DNA of 64,000 nucleotides from Pseudomonadota bacterium (lineage in GTDB: Bacteria > Pseudomonadota > Alphaproteobacteria > Sphingomonadales > Sphingomonadaceae): positions 1-64,000 of the forward strand of contig JAEZZI010000022.1 in the NCBI GenBank assembly GCA_023418595.1, given 5' to 3'. The position numbers were made by a program, and so were the translations under genes. The notes beneath the pieces were generated by a model, which searched no databases, had not been told where the DNA came from, and worked only from the letters and a program-made list of their open reading frames with translations. Below, one piece after another: positions 61,672-64,000 of this stretch (position 1 is its first letter; each line of letters starts with the position of its first letter).

Positions 61672-62484
61672 TCAGCCGATCGCCTTGCCCGCACGGCCCG
61701 CCAGATCGACGACATAATGCCAGGCGATCCGCCCCGAGCGGCTGCCGCGCCGGGTTGCCCAGTTGATCGCCTCTGCGGGATCGAAGCTCAGGCCGTACGC
61801 ATCGGCATAGCCGCGCACGATGTTCAGATAATGATCCTGGTCGATCGCGTGGAAGCCCAGGCTCAGCCCGAACCGGTCGGCGAGCGCCAGCGCATCGTCC
61901 TGCGCGTCGCGCGGGTTGATCGCGTTCGGGTCGTCCGCGAACTCACGCGGCACCAGATGGCGGCGATTGGCGGTGACGATCAGCCGTGCATTGGCGGGCC
62001 GCGCCTGCGCGCCGCCTTCGAGCAGCGACCTGAGCGCCCGCGCGTCGCCCGGCGCATCGAACCCCAGATCGTCGATGAAGATCGCGAAGGGGCGCTCGGT
62101 CGCGGCGATGATGTCGAACAGCCGCGGCAGGCTGTTCAGTCGATCGCTCGCCACCTCAATCAGGCCGATCGCGCCGCCTGCGGCTTGCACATGCGCGATC
62201 GCGGATGCGACCAGCGCCGACTTGCCGGTGCCGCGCGCGCCCCACAGCAGCACGTCCTGCGCGGCATGACCGTCCGACAGCCGCCGGAGATTGGCGACGA
62301 ACACCGATTTCTGCGCGTCGATGCCGATCAGCGCGTCGAGTGGCCGCGCGGCGACGCGGGTGAGCGCGGTCAGGACCTCGCCGTCCCATAGACAGGCCGG
62401 GTGCGCGCGCGGATCGGCGCATTGCGGCCGGGGCGGGCTGAGCCGTTCGAGGGCAGCGGCGATACGGTCGAGCGCGTCGGTCAT
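61672..62484 (-). CDS. DUF815-family AAA ATPase
   Basis: The 270-residue product has a P-loop GARGTGKSA (82-90), a Walker B-like FAIFIDDLGFD and sensor-1 VTANRRHLVPREF. This is the DUF815 ATPase family, of unknown function. A conserved segment PLDALIGIDAQKSVFVANLR precedes the P-loop. It is on the same strand as the GST, with a 62-base gap. Confidence 0.85.
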   Translation of the reverse strand: MTDALDRIAAALERLSPPRPQCADPRAHPACLWDGEVLTALTRVAARPLDALIGIDAQKSVFVANLRRLSDGHAAQDVLLWGARGTGKSALVASAIAHVQAAGGAIGLIEVASDRLNSLPRLFDIIAATERPFAIFIDDLGFDAPGDARALRSLLEGGAQARPANARLIVTANRRHLVPREFADDPNAINPRDAQDDALALADRFGLSLGFHAIDQDHYLNIVRGYADAYGLSFDPAEAINWATRRGSRSGRIAWHYVVDLAGRAGKAIG

Positions 62485-62500
62485 AAGGTGCTTATAACCT

Positions 62501-62577
62501 CCGTTCGTTTCGAGCGAAGTCGAGAAACGTGACCTTGGCTTTCAGCCACGTTTCTCGACTTCGCTCGAAACGAACGG
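62501..62577. repeat. CCGTTCGTTTCGAG-type long inverted repeat, copy 4 of 4
   Basis: Perfect 31-base arms (CCGTTCGTTTCGAGCGAAGT..) enclose 15 bases. This is the cleanest copy of the family and lies between the DUF815 gene start and the TPR gene stop, both on the minus strand. Confidence 0.9.
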
Positions 62578-62588
62578 GGAAGGGGCAT

Positions 62589-64000
62589 TCACCCCCTCGC
62601 CAGAGCCTCGGCCTCTTGGCGTTCGGTGAAGCTCGGATCGCGCAGCGCCGCGCGGGCGTGCAGGCTTGCCGCGCGGGTGTTGCCGGTGGCGGCATAGGCT
62701 TGTGCCAGATGCCAGCGGATCACGGCATGATCGGGCGCAAGCGCCGCTGCCTTCGCCAGCAATGCGAGCGCCGCACGCGGCTCGCCCGCCTTCGACAGCG
62801 TCCACCCATAGGCGTCGGCCACCGCCGGATTGCCCGGCGCCAGCGCGTATGCCGCGCGGGCATAGACGCCCGCGGTGTCGGTATCCTCCCCGCCGGTATA
62901 GGCCATTGCCAGTTCGGCAAGCAGTGCCGCGTCGCGATTGCCGGTGCGGAAGCGGACTTCCTCAAGCGCGTCGATCGCGGCGTCATATTCGCCGCTCGCC
63001 AATTGCCATTTCGCGCCCAACCGCAGCGCAGCGACATTGATCGGGTTCTGCGACAGGAACAGCGCGAGCGTCTGCGCGGCATCGGCAGCGCGACCCGATT
63101 GCTCCTGCGCCTCGACCAGCCGCAGCATGGTCGGCTCGTCGAACCGAAGCGAGGCGGCGGTGGCATAGGCGGCGCGCGCACCCTCTACATTGCCGCCCAG
63201 CATCTGCACATCGCCGACCACCAGATGCGCCTCGGGCACGCCGGGATTGCGGGCAACCAGCGATTGGGCGCGCGCCAGCGCCCCTGCCCGGTCGCCGCTG
63301 GCGATCAGCCCGCGCACCAGCGCCACGGCGGCACCGGGATTGCCGGGCCGCGCATCCGCCTGAGCCATCAGCACCGACACCATGCCGCCCTCGCCATAGC
63401 CGGTGGTCGGCTGGCGAAAGGGCGCGGCGGCCCGGTCGCTCAGCTGTGCCGCGCGCAGCCGGTCGCCGATGCGTTCGTAGCCGCGCGCGGCGAGCAGCAG
63501 CGATTCGCTGTCGGCATCGGCGCGATCAACGATCGGCGCCAGCAACTGGATCGCGTTGCGTGAGGCATCGGCCCGCAGATAGGCGGTGGCAAGCAGGCGG
63601 CGTGCGGTCGCATTGTTCGGCTGGCGCGCGACGAGCGGGCGGAGCTTTTCGATCGCCTGGCCATAGCCCCCGGCTTCGATGTCGAGCGTGCCCGCCAGCA
63701 TCAGCGCCGCAGGCACCGAATCGATGCTCGACCCGGCCCTGGCGAGAATGCTGCGCGCGGTGGCGGCATCGCCCGCGCGCGCGGCGAGCACGGCCTGAAG
63801 ATAATAGCCCTGCGGACTGCCCCCGCGCACCCGCATCGCGCGGCGGACGGCATCAAGCATCTCGACCGTGCGCCCGGCATCGCCCAACGTCGCGGCATAG
63901 TCGATCAGCGTATCATGGTGCTGCGGATCGCGGGCCAGGGCGCGTTCGAACCAAGGCAGCGCCGCGACCAGCCCGAACTGCTCGCGCACCAGCAGCGCGC
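62589..64000 (-). CDS. TPR-rich protein, N-terminus beyond the window
   Basis: About 470 residues of a tetratricopeptide repeat protein are visible. The frame stays open to base 64000, and the GTG at 63989 is only an internal option, so the true start is outside the window. TPR units are regular, with repeats such as LLATAYLRADASRNAIQLLA and YGWTLSKAGEPRAALALLA. No signal peptide is visible. The domain set resembles PrsT-like polysaccharide-linked TPR proteins but this is weak. Confidence 0.8.
   Translation of the reverse strand, partial: ALLVREQFGLVAALPWFERALARDPQHHDTLIDYAATLGDAGRTVEMLDAVRRAMRVRGGSPQGYYLQAVLAARAGDAATARSILARAGSSIDSVPAALMLAGTLDIEAGGYGQAIEKLRPLVARQPNNATARRLLATAYLRADASRNAIQLLAPIVDRADADSESLLLAARGYERIGDRLRAAQLSDRAAAPFRQPTTGYGEGGMVSVLMAQADARPGNPGAAVALVRGLIASGDRAGALARAQSLVARNPGVPEAHLVVGDVQMLGGNVEGARAAYATAASLRFDEPTMLRLVEAQEQSGRAADAAQTLALFLSQNPINVAALRLGAKWQLASGEYDAAIDALEEVRFRTGNRDAALLAELAMAYTGGEDTDTAGVYARAAYALAPGNPAVADAYGWTLSKAGEPRAALALLAKAAALAPDHAVIRWHLAQAYAATGNTRAASLHARAALRDPSFTERQEAEALARG

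Overview
The window is GC-rich chromosomal DNA of an alphaproteobacterium, most likely a Sphingomonas-type member of the Sphingomonadales. This rests on several gene neighbourhoods: ftsE-ftsX-ydcF-plsC; tyrA-like/hisC divergent from metX-metW; ptsP next to a RodZ-like helix-turn-helix protein; cpoB-tilS-ftsH; proA-nadD-rsfS-rlmH-envC-ctpA-dsbB-coq7; and a PepSY/response regulator/histidine kinase operon. Small secreted proteins with an EIVVCARR signature and many hairpin-forming intergenic repeats point the same way. Species-level assignment is inference. I saw no rRNA, tRNA, CRISPR array, prophage or plasmid functions. The only insertion-sequence material is the tail of an IS481-family transposase at the left edge.

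Layout. 0-2 kb: IS481 tail, a phospholipase D/cardiolipin synthase-type enzyme, and rpoZ with a promoter and terminator. 2-6 kb: a zinc-ribbon membrane protein divergent from the overlapping ftsE-ftsX-ydcF-plsC block. 6-12 kb: amino-acid biosynthesis (prephenate dehydrogenase, hisC, metX-metW, lysC) plus ubiG. 12-16 kb: a secreted EEP-family hydrolase, a flavin-dependent nitronate monooxygenase-like enzyme and two tandem paralogous lipoproteins of unknown function. 16-24 kb: ptsP, RodZ-like protein, cpoB, tilS, ftsH. 24-26 kb: a cold-shock protein, a small Ala-rich protein and a DUF3667-type membrane protein. 25.7-33 kb: a long co-directional housekeeping run from proA to coq7, then a small secreted protein and a hemerythrin. 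33.7-39 kb: HU, then a GGDEF-EAL protein and a cupredoxin divergent from a DUF3034 protein and an exported truncated hemoglobin, followed by PilZ and RlpA proteins. 39-48 kb: PEP carboxylase, thioesterase, MliC-domain lipoprotein, Bcr/CflA transporter, 2OG-Fe(II) dioxygenase, homoserine dehydrogenase. 48-56 kb: HI0933-type flavoprotein, glpX, CPBP protease, ABC-2 exporter, DsbA-like and M48 proteins. 56-64 kb: the two-component operon, an ABC-F ATPase, a GST, a DUF815 ATPase and a truncated TPR protein.

How genes work together. FtsEX and the degenerate LytM protein EnvC are the classical divisome regulators of amidases; both are here but about 25 kb apart. lysC, hom, metX and metW cover several steps of the aspartate family. 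ubiG and coq7 both serve ubiquinone synthesis. DsbB, a DsbA-like protein and a BepA-like M48 protease form an envelope quality-control set.

Most worth a second look: (i) the 34-39 kb cluster, which combines a membrane c-di-GMP enzyme, an amicyanin-type copper protein, a DUF3034 outer-membrane-like protein, an exported truncated hemoglobin and a nearby PilZ protein, and could be a periplasmic redox/gas-sensing module; (ii) the tandem lipoprotein paralogs at 14.2-15.6 kb; (iii) several families of roughly 70-130 bp paired-palindrome repeats scattered between genes, which look like REPIN/MITE-type elements. Nothing here is an obvious defence, secondary-metabolite or conjugation system.
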